Below are positions 45,713 through 53,589 of a stretch of 64,000 nucleotides of DNA, piece after piece. Within the stretch, counting starts at the first letter, position 1; each line of letters begins with the position of its first letter. Below the pieces are notes generated by a model. It ran no database searches, was not told the origin of the DNA, and saw only the letters and a list, made by a program, of their open reading frames with translations. The DNA is from Pseudomonas berkeleyensis (GTDB taxonomy: Bacteria > Pseudomonadota > Gammaproteobacteria > Pseudomonadales > Pseudomonadaceae), in contig NZ_CP059139.1 in NCBI RefSeq assembly GCF_014109765.1, positions 1,922,001 to 1,986,000 of the forward strand. The letters run 5' to 3'. The translations under genes and the position numbers were made by a program.

Positions 45713-46968
45713 CCTTAATGATGCTTCTGGTCTTCGGTGTCCTGATGGCACTGGCCCTGCCGGTGGGTTATGCGCTGATCATCAGCGCAGGCCTGGCGGC
45801 GGTGACCATCGGTGAAATGCCCAGCGTGGCCGCGGTGGTGAAGATCTTCCAGCCGACGCAGAGCTTCCCGCTGCTGGCGATCCCGTTCTTCATGCTCTCG
45901 GGTAGCCTGATGATGGGCGGCACGCTGGGCAAGCGCCTGATCCACTTCGCCACTCTGCTGGTCGGCCGTTTTCACGGTGGTCTCGGCCAGGTGACGGTGG
46001 TCGGCTCCACGGTGTTCGGCGGCGTGTCCGGCTCGGCAGTGGCGGAAGCCTCGGCGCTCGGCTCGATGCTGATCCCCTGGCAGAAACGCGAAGGCTATCC
46101 GGGTGCGTTCGCCGCGGCGGCCACGGCCTCGTCGGCGACCATCGCCTGCCTGATTCCGCCGTCGATCCCGCTGATCCTGTACGCCACGGTATCCAACCAG
46201 TCGATTGCCTCGCTGTTTCTCGCCGGCATCCTGCCTGGTCTGATGCTCGCTGCTGGCTTCATGATCGTCTGCTACCTGTCGGGCCGTCTGCGCGGCTTCA
46301 AGCGCCTGACCGATGAGGTAACGCTCAAAGGCGTGCTGCGTGCGACCCTGGCAGCCGCTCCGGCACTGGGGATGCCGGCCTTCATCGTGATCCTGCTGCG
46401 TACCGGTATCGCCACGCCGACCGAGGTCAGCGCGCTGGCGGTGTTCTACGGTCTGCTGGTGAGCATGCTGGTGTATCGCGACCTGACCCTGCGCCGCATC
46501 TACGATGCGCTGGTGCATACCGCCGTGACGACGGGCGTGGTGATGCTGGTGATCGCCGCTTCCAACCTGGTGGGCTACGTGCTGACCGTCGAGGCGATCC
46601 CGACCGCAGTGGCCGAGTGGACGGCGCAAACCCTGCAGTCGCCGTGGATGGTCATCCTGATGCTGAACCTGATCATGCTCGTCGTGGGCATGTTCCTCGA
46701 TCTGCCTGCGGCGATCCTGCTGCTCGGCCCGACCTTAGCGGCCATCGGCAGCGCCATCGGTCTGGATCCGATCCAGCTCGGCATCATGATGGCGGTGAAC
46801 CTGAGCATGGGCCTCTTCACTCCGCCGGTCGGCACCACGCTGTTCATCGCAGCGGCGATCTCGCGTGAGCGGGTCGGCGCGGTAGTGCGTGAACTGTGGC
46901 CGTTCTACCTGGTGGCATTCACCGTGCTTGGGCTGATCTCTTTCGTACCAGCCTTCACCCTCTACTGA
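45709..46968 (+). CDS. TRAP transporter large membrane subunit, DctM family
   Basis: The 419-residue protein has about twelve membrane segments and typical DctM parts (PLLAIPFFMLSGSLMMGG; VFGGVSGSAVAEASALGSM; PAAILLLGPTLAAIG; LSMGLFTPPVGTTLF). It performs sodium-driven uptake with DctP and DctQ. Start ATG 45709 overlaps dctQ. Confidence 0.95.
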   Translation: MTLMMLLVFGVLMALALPVGYALIISAGLAAVTIGEMPSVAAVVKIFQPTQSFPLLAIPFFMLSGSLMMGGTLGKRLIHFATLLVGRFHGGLGQVTVVGSTVFGGVSGSAVAEASALGSMLIPWQKREGYPGAFAAAATASSATIACLIPPSIPLILYATVSNQSIASLFLAGILPGLMLAAGFMIVCYLSGRLRGFKRLTDEVTLKGVLRATLAAAPALGMPAFIVILLRTGIATPTEVSALAVFYGLLVSMLVYRDLTLRRIYDALVHTAVTTGVVMLVIAASNLVGYVLTVEAIPTAVAEWTAQTLQSPWMVILMLNLIMLVVGMFLDLPAAILLLGPTLAAIGSAIGLDPIQLGIMMAVNLSMGLFTPPVGTTLFIAAAISRERVGAVVRELWPFYLVAFTVLGLISFVPAFTLY

Positions 46969-46973
46969 TTGGT

Positions 46974-46999
46974 ACGGCCCCTGCGTGTGCAGGGGCCGT
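46974..46999 (+). other. Intra-operon hairpin after dctM
   Basis: ACGGCCCCTGC pairs with GCAGGGGCCGT around GTGT, six bases after the stop and without T-run. It may mark the 3' end of the TRAP part of the message. Confidence 0.5.
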
Positions 47000-47017
47000 G
47001 CAAGGCAAGGAACCTCC

Positions 47018-47905
47018 ATGACCATAATTGCATTTGCCGGGCTTGGCTCGATGGGCCTGCCCATGGCCAAGAACCTGCTCGCCGCCGGCCATCGCGTGCG
47101 CGGTATCGATCTCAACCCTGTGGCGCTTGCCACGCTCGCCCAGGCCGGTGCGGAGCCGGCAGCGGACGCAGCCTCTGCCGCCAAAGATGCCGATGTGCTG
47201 ATCCTGATGGTGGTCAATGCCGCCCAGGCCGAGCAGGTGCTGTTCGACAACGGCGCGCTGGATGCGCTGGCCGAGAATGGCATCGTCTGCCTGATGGCCA
47301 CCTGTCCACCCGCTGCGGTCGAGCGCATCGCCGCGCGGGTAAGCGCAGCGGGGCGCCGCTTCGTCGATGCTCCAGTCTCGGGCGGCACCGCTGGCGCCAT
47401 CGCCGGTTCACTGACCATCATGGCCGCCTGCGAACGTGCCACCTTCGAGGCGCTGCAGCCAGTGTTCGAAGGCATCGGCCAACGCCTCTTCCATGTTGGC
47501 GAACGCGCCGGCCAGGGCGCTACGGTCAAGGCCGTCAACCAACTGCTGTGCGGCGTGCACATCGCGGTGGTCGCCGAAGCCTTTGCGCTGGCAGCCAAGG
47601 TCGGTGTCGATCTGCCGGTGCTGCTGGAGATCATGGGCGGCTCAGCGGCATCGAGCTGGATGCTCAAGGATCGCGGCCCGCGCATGTTGCAGGCTGAGCC
47701 CGAGGTCAGCAGTGCGGTGGACATCTTCGTCAAGGATCTGGGCATCGTCCTCGAAGCCGGGCGCGACGCGCAGGCCGCACTGCCGATTGCCTCGGTGGCG
47801 CACCAACTGTTTCTCGCCACCTCCGGGCGCGGCGAGGGGCGGGCTGATGACAGCCAGGTGATCCGCAGCTACTACGCCCTCAACGGTACGCCCACGCAGG
47901 GCTGA
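47018..47905 (+). CDS. NAD-dependent beta-hydroxyacid dehydrogenase (LtnD/3-hydroxyisobutyrate type)
   Basis: The 295-residue protein has the Rossmann motif FAGLGSMGLPMAKNL at the start, the substrate motif DAPVSGGTAGAIAGSLT near residue 120 and the catalytic Lys region KAVNQLL near 170. It belongs to the beta-HAD family that includes L-threonate dehydrogenase and sulfolactaldehyde reductases. Together with transketolase and SDR it points to a four- to six-carbon sugar acid or a sulfonated analogue. The ATG is 49 bases after dctM. Confidence 0.9.
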   Translation: MTIIAFAGLGSMGLPMAKNLLAAGHRVRGIDLNPVALATLAQAGAEPAADAASAAKDADVLILMVVNAAQAEQVLFDNGALDALAENGIVCLMATCPPAAVERIAARVSAAGRRFVDAPVSGGTAGAIAGSLTIMAACERATFEALQPVFEGIGQRLFHVGERAGQGATVKAVNQLLCGVHIAVVAEAFALAAKVGVDLPVLLEIMGGSAASSWMLKDRGPRMLQAEPEVSSAVDIFVKDLGIVLEAGRDAQAALPIASVAHQLFLATSGRGEGRADDSQVIRSYYALNGTPTQG

Positions 47906-47947
47906 GTCGCCCAGCACCACCCACTCGCCAGCGGCTAAGGTTGCCCC

Positions 47948-48823
47948 ATGCTCGTGCAGATCGTGAGCATCGTCTTCCCCGTGTTCACGGTCATCGCGGT
48001 TGGCTACCTGTATGGCCGCAAGCATCGCCCTGACATGCTCGCGACCAACCAGGTCAACATGGGCATCTTCGTGCCCGCGTTGATCTTCTCCGCGCTGGCG
48101 GGCAAATCCGTCGACCTGGCCGAGGTGCAGATGATCGCCCTCGGCGGCCTGGTCATCGTGCTCGGTTCCGGCTTGCTCGGCTGGCCCATCGCCCGCTGGC
48201 TGGGTTATGCGCCAAAGACCCTGCTGCCGCCGATGATGTTCAAGAACGCCGGCAACATGGGCTTGCCGTTGCTGTTGTTCGCCTTCGGCGAGCAGGTGCT
48301 GCCGGCGGCGGTGGTGCTGTTTCTGGTGGAGAACATCCTGCATTTTGCCATTGCCACCTGGTGGCTCGGGCGCAACGCCAAGGTCTGGCTCCTGTTGCGT
48401 GAACCGGTGATCATCGCGGGGATCACAGGCGTACTGGTGAGCCTGTCGGAGATCGCGCTTTGGCCGCCTTTTCTCTCCGCGATCAAGATCATTGCCGACG
48501 TCTCCACCGGCCTGATGCTGTTCGCTCTGGGCGTGCGCCTGAACACCGCGCCCTTCGCACAATGGCGCATCGGCACGGTCGGCGCCGTAGCGACGCCGCT
48601 GACCGGCATGTTGATCGCCTACCTGTTTTGCCTGGCCTTCGACCTGTCGGGTCGCGAAACCGACATCCTGCTGATCTTCGGCGCGCTACCGCCAGCGGTG
48701 CTCAACTTCATGTTCGCCGAGCGTTACGCCCAGGAGCCGGAGAAGGTCGCGTCGATAGTGATCCTCGGCAATCTGGTCGCGCTGCTTTCCATCTCGTTGG
48801 CGCTGGCTCTACGGTTGGCGTAG
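47948..48823 (+). CDS. AEC-family transporter
   Basis: The 291-residue protein has about ten membrane segments and AEC/auxin-carrier features (IVSIVFPVFTVIAVGYLYGR; MFKNAGNMGLPLLLFAFG; GALPPAVLNFMFAERY). It may move an intermediate or product of the operon. It is 42 bases downstream of the dehydrogenase and ends at a strong terminator. Confidence 0.9.
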   Translation: MLVQIVSIVFPVFTVIAVGYLYGRKHRPDMLATNQVNMGIFVPALIFSALAGKSVDLAEVQMIALGGLVIVLGSGLLGWPIARWLGYAPKTLLPPMMFKNAGNMGLPLLLFAFGEQVLPAAVVLFLVENILHFAIATWWLGRNAKVWLLLREPVIIAGITGVLVSLSEIALWPPFLSAIKIIADVSTGLMLFALGVRLNTAPFAQWRIGTVGAVATPLTGMLIAYLFCLAFDLSGRETDILLIFGALPPAVLNFMFAERYAQEPEKVASIVILGNLVALLSISLALALRLA

Positions 48824-48877
48824 AGGTTCGCGTGCATACCGTTGGCGATGCGGCGTTATGGCTGATCAAAACAGAAC

Positions 48878-48923
48878 GAAGCCCACTCGCTCGGCACTCA
48901 CCGAGTGCGAGCAAGTGGGCTTC
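48878..48923. terminator. Long bidirectional terminator
   Basis: GAAGCCCACT and CGCTCG...CGAG arms fold back to AGTGGGCTTC over more than 40 bases. It lies between the AEC gene and the convergent small genes, and probably terminates both. Confidence 0.75.
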
Positions 48924-48960
48924 TCTATTTCAAACGACGGCCCAAGCGCAGGCCACAAGC

Positions 48961-49263
48961 CTATAGCTTCAACTCCGTACGCCTGGCCTGATGCTCGCCG
49001 CCAAGCGGCGAGCACAAGCGTTGGTGGATGCGGCTGAGAAAGCCCAGCTCGAAGGCATGTCGCTGAGCACCCGGTGGGTACAGCTGGCGCTCCAGCAGCA
49101 GATTGGCCCATAGCCAGCCGCTGTTGGCATCGTCCAGCCAGGCCTGCGCGGTTTGCACACCGTGGCCGAAGCTCGCCTGACAATCTGCGTTCCAGCCGAA
49201 GTTTGCAGGCGGTTGTCCGTCATGGGCGGGCAGGTGAGTGAGATACCGCTGCAGTTCAATCAT
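48961..49263 (-). CDS. Uncharacterised 100-residue protein
   Basis: Starts at 49263, eight bases inside the end of the upstream minus-strand gene. The sequence has Trp-rich segments (AWLDDANSGWLWANLLLERQ) and an Arg-rich C-terminus. No family recognised. With its partner it forms a two-gene unit downstream of the structured region at 49632, and may be part of an old mobile element. Confidence 0.55.
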   Translation of the reverse strand: MIELQRYLTHLPAHDGQPPANFGWNADCQASFGHGVQTAQAWLDDANSGWLWANLLLERQLYPPGAQRHAFELGFLSRIHQRLCSPLGGEHQARRTELKL

Positions 49264-49498
49264 GGGCTGCCCTCCCGGCTGCCGGAGCGATGGCTCGGCG
49301 GTAGAGCACGATCAGCTCGCTTAGCAGCGCACTGGTGCTATTGGCCAACTCCGGCTCCGGCATTCGCCGCAACAGCTTGGCCAGCAACGCCGCCCGATAC
49401 TCGGCTGCTGCCTGCAACGGACACTCGTCCGCTACAAAGCTTTGCAATGGATTGCGTGCTGAAGGGAAGGGGATAACGACGGATTCAGACTTGGTCAT
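49256..49498 (-). CDS. Uncharacterised 80-residue protein
   Basis: Translation from ATG 49498, with a GGAGGTGC stretch upstream, gives 80 residues, mainly helical, starting MTKSESVVIPFPSARNP. The stop overlaps the next start by eight bases, implying coupled expression. Function unknown. Located between the C4/Ash-like region and the other small gene. Confidence 0.55.
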   Translation of the reverse strand: MTKSESVVIPFPSARNPLQSFVADECPLQAAAEYRAALLAKLLRRMPEPELANSTSALLSELIVLYRRAIAPAAGRAAHD

Positions 49499-49631
49499 GC
49501 AGCACCTCCAAAGTGGAAGTCGGCACAACAGCCAGCAGCCCAGGGCGGAGCCCTTGGGTAAAAGGGGGATAGTGCATTTTCCTTATGCTCCTCGAACGAT
49601 TAAGGAGCCGCCACCCGCCGTTGTCACGCGG

Positions 49632-49718
49632 TTATGGGAGGCGGACCGTACGGGGGTGACAAACCGGCGTCCGAGGGAACCGGCCAGGCCGAAGCCTGCC
49701 CCATACGGCCCGCCATAA
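49632..49718. ncRNA. Structured RNA candidate, three-way junction, possibly C4-like
   Basis: TTATGGGAGGCGGACCGTAC at the left pairs, with few interruptions, with GTATGGGGCAGG-type sequence on the right (TTATGG...CCATAA outer arms; left 49632-49655, right 49699-49718). Within it, CCGG/CCGG and CAGGC-CGAA-GCCTG (49685-49698) hairpins form. Layout of an outer helix with two inner hairpins near an Ash-like frame recalls the C4 antisense RNA of P4/P1-type phages. The relation is only by layout and context. Confidence 0.3.
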
Positions 49719-49862
49719 AGGCACGAGAAAACAGCAGGCACAAAAAAAGCGCCTGCTCTCGGCTATGGCGCTACCGCGCCTCGAACAATTCGGGTTGTCA
49801 CGCCCGGTCACGGGATTGACCGTGACAGGGCGGACTGTAGCGCGGGGGAGATGGGAGGGCAA
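49632..49862 (-). CDS. Short Ash-like frame overlapping a structured RNA region (tentative)
   Basis: A 76-residue minus-strand frame ends RTPVCHPRTVRLP and has an ESRRFFCACCFLVPLWRAVW centre. From memory, phage Ash-type (P4 satellite) peptides have a similar FFC segment followed by Gly/Pro-rich and VRL-ending parts. The frame is the reverse of highly structured DNA and may not be translated. If real, it would be a phage-satellite relic at the edge of the defence island. Confidence 0.25.
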   Translation of the reverse strand: MPSHLPRATVRPVTVNPVTGRDNPNCSRRGSAIAESRRFFCACCFLVPLWRAVWGRLRPGRFPRTPVCHPRTVRLP

Positions 49863-50071
49863 GTTTGTGAGGGGCAGCTATCGGCCAAAAGCGGTCACTC
49901 ATCCGAGAGTATTGCCACATGCCCGAGATCAAGGAGCTTCCGTAGCTCTGGCTTGGTTAACTGATCAGAGAGTGATGTGCAGCTGCCTACATAGCTGCGC
50001 TTTTTGAAGACATATCGTCACCTCAAGAGGCATGATCTGCTTTCAAAGGGATTGATCCTGCTCACACGCTG
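49719..50071. other. Leader region of the defence island without recognised genes
   Basis: Contains a hairpin AGCAGGC/GCCTGCT with a poly-A loop near 49730-49755 and a GTCACG/CGTGAC inverted repeat near 49798-49822. From about 49880 base composition drops and the sequence becomes AT-richer up to the DarT-like operon. The promoter of that operon is probably in this segment. No start codon with a convincing product is seen. Confidence 0.4.
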
Positions 50072-50227
50072 GTGGCATATGGTGCACTGGTGCTCGTGTA
50101 TATCGAGCGCTATGACGGCCTTAAGCGACTGCACACCAACCACTATGAGCAGAGATGGAAATCGCTCCCACTCTCTACTGGAAAGCCCTCCCTACTTATT
50201 GATGAGAAGGATCTAATCAATGGCTGA
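50072..50227 (+). pseudogene. Short coding remnant coupled to the DarT-like gene
   Basis: A frame open from 50036 to 50227 reads as normal protein (VAYGALVLVYIERYDGLKRL, then a hydrophilic WKSLPLSTGKPSLLIDEKDL part). It could begin at GTG 50072, giving 51 residues. Its stop lies eight bases inside the next gene, an arrangement that suggests former or current translational coupling. The upstream part seems lost. It is either the C-terminal remnant of a gene that once headed this operon or a real small gene. No family recognised. Confidence 0.35.
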
Positions 50228-50792
50228 CATTCGAAACCAGAAGCTGCTGTATCACCTGACCAGCCTGCAAAACGTTCGCTCAATCCTAGAACGCGGTTTG
50301 ATGCCTCGAGCACAGTTACGCAATTTTGAGGATGTTGCCGATCAAGAGATCATCACCAACCGACAGGCTTTAGGACTCGAAAATTACGTTCCATTTCACT
50401 GGTTTTCTCGAAACCCCTTCGACGGTCGAGTCCAGTATGATCGGCCTCTTGAGCAATTTGTATTGATAACCGTAAGGCGGACACTGGCTGAGCAAGGCAA
50501 CTGGAAGGTTGTCCCGTGCCATCCCCTAGCCAACAGCGCCATTCAGCTACTCGACTACAACGAAGGGTTTGCCCAAATAGACTGGGAGATGATGAGTCGT
50601 CGCGACTACCATGACCCAGTTTGCAAGAGTGTTTGTATGGCTGAGTGCCTATCACCGAACCCAGTGCCTTCAGCACATTTCTTCAGGGTCTACGCACCCA
50701 CTGACAGGGTAGCGGGGGCCGTAGCCCATGAGATTGCCAGACTGAGGCTCTCTCTTGAGGTTGACGTTAACAGAGCCATGTTCCTCCGATGA
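50220..50792 (+). CDS. DarT-like ADP-ribosyltransferase (DUF4433-type), divergent second copy
   Basis: The 190-residue product aligns by eye with the DarT fold: KLLYHLTSLQNVRSILERGL at the start, NYVPFHWFSRNPFDG at residues 55-69 in place of [11 protein letters not shown], and AQIDWEMMSRRDYHDPVCKS at 118-137, which parallels [21 protein letters not shown] Glu at 142 (CMAECL) falls where DarT has its catalytic Glu (YQAEALV). It is shorter, lacks the DarT arginine-rich centre and has a longer helical C-terminus. The stop overlaps the darT start (ATGA at 50789), so both come from one operon. Target may be nucleic acid or protein; not known. Confidence 0.72.
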   Translation: MADIRNQKLLYHLTSLQNVRSILERGLMPRAQLRNFEDVADQEIITNRQALGLENYVPFHWFSRNPFDGRVQYDRPLEQFVLITVRRTLAEQGNWKVVPCHPLANSAIQLLDYNEGFAQIDWEMMSRRDYHDPVCKSVCMAECLSPNPVPSAHFFRVYAPTDRVAGAVAHEIARLRLSLEVDVNRAMFLR

Positions 50793-51430
50793 TTTACAAC
50801 AGTCTTAATCCCGAAAAGGCGCTGATCTGGCGTATTGTCCATCGCGACAATCTGCCTTGGATACTTGACAATGGCTTGCATTGCGCCAATTCCGGCGTGC
50901 TATCGCCTAACTACGTCAATATCGGCAACCCAGACCTGATCGACAAGCGTCGCCATCGGGCTGTCCCCATCGCGCCAAAAGGCACGCTAGCTGACTACGT
51001 GCCGTTCTACTTCACACCCTTCTCAGTGATGATGAAGAACATACACTCTGGCTGGAGCGTGCAGCAGCGTCGCAATGAAGAAATCGTGATTTTAGTGTCC
51101 AGTCTCCATCGGATTGAGGAATTAGGACTACCTTTCGTTTTTACCAATGCACACGCCTACCCTCACTGGACTAGCTATTACAGCGACCTAGAGCGGCTCA
51201 ATCAGATCGATTGGAGCATTCTGCAGCATCGCGATTTCAAGCGTGACCCAGACGACCCACGTAAAATGGAGCGCTACCAAGCAGAAGCGCTGGTCTACAG
51301 ACATCTGCCGATAGAAGGTCTCATGGGCATTATTTGCTACACAGACGCAGTGAAGAGACGTATTGAGCAGGAAATTCAGAGGCGTAACCTGAACCTATCG
51401 GTTCATACCCGTACAGGCTGGTATTTTTGA
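50789..51430 (+). CDS. darT: DarT, DNA thymidine ADP-ribosyltransferase toxin
   Basis: The 213-residue protein keeps the DarT signature throughout: [20 protein letters not shown] at the start, [81 protein letters not shown], and the catalytic Glu166 in YQAEALV. The end ([11 protein letters not shown]) is typical. DarT modifies single-stranded DNA with NAD-derived ADP-ribose; in phage infection this blocks replication. It overlaps both neighbours by four or three bases. It would need DarG to be harmless. Confidence 0.95.
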   Translation: MIYNSLNPEKALIWRIVHRDNLPWILDNGLHCANSGVLSPNYVNIGNPDLIDKRRHRAVPIAPKGTLADYVPFYFTPFSVMMKNIHSGWSVQQRRNEEIVILVSSLHRIEELGLPFVFTNAHAYPHWTSYYSDLERLNQIDWSILQHRDFKRDPDDPRKMERYQAEALVYRHLPIEGLMGIICYTDAVKRRIEQEIQRRNLNLSVHTRTGWYF

Positions 51431-52521
51431 TGATTAGATACACGCAAGGCAATTTGCTTGAGGCGAAGGTCGAGGCATTGGTTAATACGGTTAACACCGT
51501 AGGAGTTATGGGCAAAGGTATCGCTCTAATGTTCAAAGAGCGCTTTGCTGAAAACTTTCGCCTGTATGCCTCTGCCTGTAAAGCGAAGCAGGTTCAGACA
51601 GGAAAGATGTTCATTACCGAGGTGCGAGAGCTTGATGGCCCCCGCTGGGTCATCAACTTCCCCACCAAGCGACACTGGCGCTCCCCCTCCCAGATGGCCT
51701 GGATTACAGAGGGGCTGGAGGATCTGCGCAATTTTCTGATTGAAAACCAAGTCAAGTCTATTGCTATCCCTCCGCTAGGTGCCGGTAATGGCGGCTTGGA
51801 GTGGGATGCTGTACGTGAGCACATTGAGGCCACGCTAAGTGATCTTGAAACTGAGATCCTTGTGTTTGAACCTACAAAGCAATACCAGAACGTCGCGAAG
51901 CGCAGTGGCGTGGAAAAACTGACACCAGCCCGCGCTCTGATTGCTGAGTTGGTTCGGCGCTACTGGGTGCTAGGGATGGAGTGCAGCTTGCTGGAGATTC
52001 AGAAGCTCGCATGGTTTCTAGAACGTGCAATCGACCGCTGTGCTTCTGTTGAGAACCCTCTCAAACTGCAATTTGTTGCTCACAAATACGGCCCTTACGC
52101 CAACCGGCTCGACCATTTACTGAACAATCTTGATGGTAGCTATCTGCACTGCGACAAGCGGATTAGCGACGCAGGTCCACTCGATGTGATTTGGTTCAAC
52201 GATGAACGCAAAGCGTTTGTACAGACCTACCTTAGAAGTGAGGCTAAAGCCTATGTGCCTGCGCTTGAGTATACAGCCGCATTGATCGATGGCTTTGAGT
52301 CTCCCTATGGGATGGAGCTTTTGGCAACGGTGGACTGGTTACTGACTAGGGAGAACATCGAGCCCACAGTGACCGCCTTACGAGAAGGCTTGCAGCATTG
52401 GAGTGGAGGGCAGGGTGCTGCAGAAAGAAAGAATGGCTTGTTTGACGACCACTCACTGGAGATTGCCCTTCAACGCCTAACTCCGCCGAAACCAAGCTTG
52501 GACGAGGTTTCGACTCAGTAG
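51430..52521 (+). CDS. darG: DarG, macrodomain antitoxin
   Basis: ATG 51430 shares bases with the darT stop; a TTG three bases earlier is in frame. The 363-residue product has an N-terminal macrodomain (about 1-150; [46 protein letters not shown]) that removes ADP-ribose from DNA, and a helical C-terminal domain (about 165-360; [11 protein letters not shown]...) that in known DarG binds DarT directly. Length matches family. A GC hairpin near 52550-52568 may end the operon. Confidence 0.95.
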   Translation: MIRYTQGNLLEAKVEALVNTVNTVGVMGKGIALMFKERFAENFRLYASACKAKQVQTGKMFITEVRELDGPRWVINFPTKRHWRSPSQMAWITEGLEDLRNFLIENQVKSIAIPPLGAGNGGLEWDAVREHIEATLSDLETEILVFEPTKQYQNVAKRSGVEKLTPARALIAELVRRYWVLGMECSLLEIQKLAWFLERAIDRCASVENPLKLQFVAHKYGPYANRLDHLLNNLDGSYLHCDKRISDAGPLDVIWFNDERKAFVQTYLRSEAKAYVPALEYTAALIDGFESPYGMELLATVDWLLTRENIEPTVTALREGLQHWSGGQGAAERKNGLFDDHSLEIALQRLTPPKPSLDEVSTQ

Positions 52522-52773
52522 ACTAAGTCATCTAAAACGGTATAAATAAGCCCCGGCTTTCCAGGGGCCGCCCTGACGAAGGTAAAAACTACCTAGTCAC
52601 GCCAGCCCTTACTCAAGCTGCGCCTGAACGGCGGTGGTAATAACTTGCTCGTTTTCAGGCAGAGCCGCCTGCCCTTTTCGCCAAGCATTCTCTAAAATAG
52701 CGATCAAATTTCTTCCGTTCGTGTCTGAGGTGCACCAAACAGGAACGCCAGCGAACGGGAGCAGGACAAGGAC
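52522..52773. other. Spacer between darG and the three-Cys gene
   Basis: About 250 bases with a GCCCC/GGGGC hairpin near 52550-52568, then an AT-rich stretch near 52690-52720 that may contain the promoter of the DUF5131 gene. No convincing gene was seen. Confidence 0.45.
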
Positions 52774-53562
52774 ATGGCAGAGACACAGATCGAGTGGACT
52801 GACTCCACTTGGAACCCGGTGGCTGGCTGCTCAATCATCAGCGCAGGCTGCAAGAACTGCTACGCCATGGAGATGGCCAGACGCTTGGAGTCTATGGGTA
52901 TGGCCAAGTATACCGGTCTGACCCGCAAGAAAAACAAGCGTGTGGTCTGGAATGGCAAGGTCATTGAGGATAGGGAATCACTCGAAATCCCTTATCGCTG
53001 GAAAAAGCCTCGTAAAGTGTTTGTTAACTCCATGAGCGACCTGTTCCACGAACAGGTCAGCGATAGCTTCATCCAGGACGTCTGGAGGGTGATGCGGGAG
53101 ACCCCGCAGCATAACTATCAGATCCTGACGAAGCGCCCTGAGCGAATGAAGCAAATCCTCCAGGACATCATTCAAGAGGTTCTTCCTAACGTTTGGCTCG
53201 GCACATCGATTGAGAACAGCGAAACCGCCTTTCGTGTTGAGCACATCAAGGAGACCCCGGCACAGATCCGGTTTATCTCGTTTGAGCCTTTAATTGATTC
53301 TGTGGGCCCGATTGATCTAACAGGAATAGATTGGGCCATCGTTGGTGGCGAGAGCGGTAACAAAGCCCGCCAGATCAAGGAAAGCTGGATTGATGAAATT
53401 TATGCTCAATGCCTTAGGAGCGATACTGCATTCTTCTTCAAACAGTGGGGCACTTGGGGCAAGGACAACATTCGTCGATCCAAGAAAGCGAATGGACGTG
53501 AGTATCGAGGCAAGACTTGGGATGAAATGCCCGTCAACATCGTAGGCGCTGCTTACCTATAA
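52774..53562 (+). CDS. Three-Cys-motif protein, DUF5131 (phage Gp37/Gp68 family)
   Basis: The 262-residue protein starts MAETQIEWTDSTWNPVAGC. Cys19, Cys26 and Cys29 form the C-x6-C-x2-C motif, resembling a radical-SAM iron-sulfur site. Other family parts are VFVNSMSDLFHE, ILTKRPERM, WLGTSIENSE, FISFEPLID, WAIVGGESG and FFFKQWGTWG. The family is found in phages and accessory islands together with TcmP, here 27 bases downstream. The chemistry is unknown. Confidence 0.92.
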   Translation: MAETQIEWTDSTWNPVAGCSIISAGCKNCYAMEMARRLESMGMAKYTGLTRKKNKRVVWNGKVIEDRESLEIPYRWKKPRKVFVNSMSDLFHEQVSDSFIQDVWRVMRETPQHNYQILTKRPERMKQILQDIIQEVLPNVWLGTSIENSETAFRVEHIKETPAQIRFISFEPLIDSVGPIDLTGIDWAIVGGESGNKARQIKESWIDEIYAQCLRSDTAFFFKQWGTWGKDNIRRSKKANGREYRGKTWDEMPVNIVGAAYL

Positions 53563-53589
53563 AAATAACGGCTTGATAGGGACATTGAG

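Noticed and set aside
50004..50216. 70-codon plus-strand frame before the DarT-like gene
   Set aside because: The neighbouring frame (50036-50227) reads far more like protein; this one has the scattered Cys/Trp/Ser pattern of a shadow frame.
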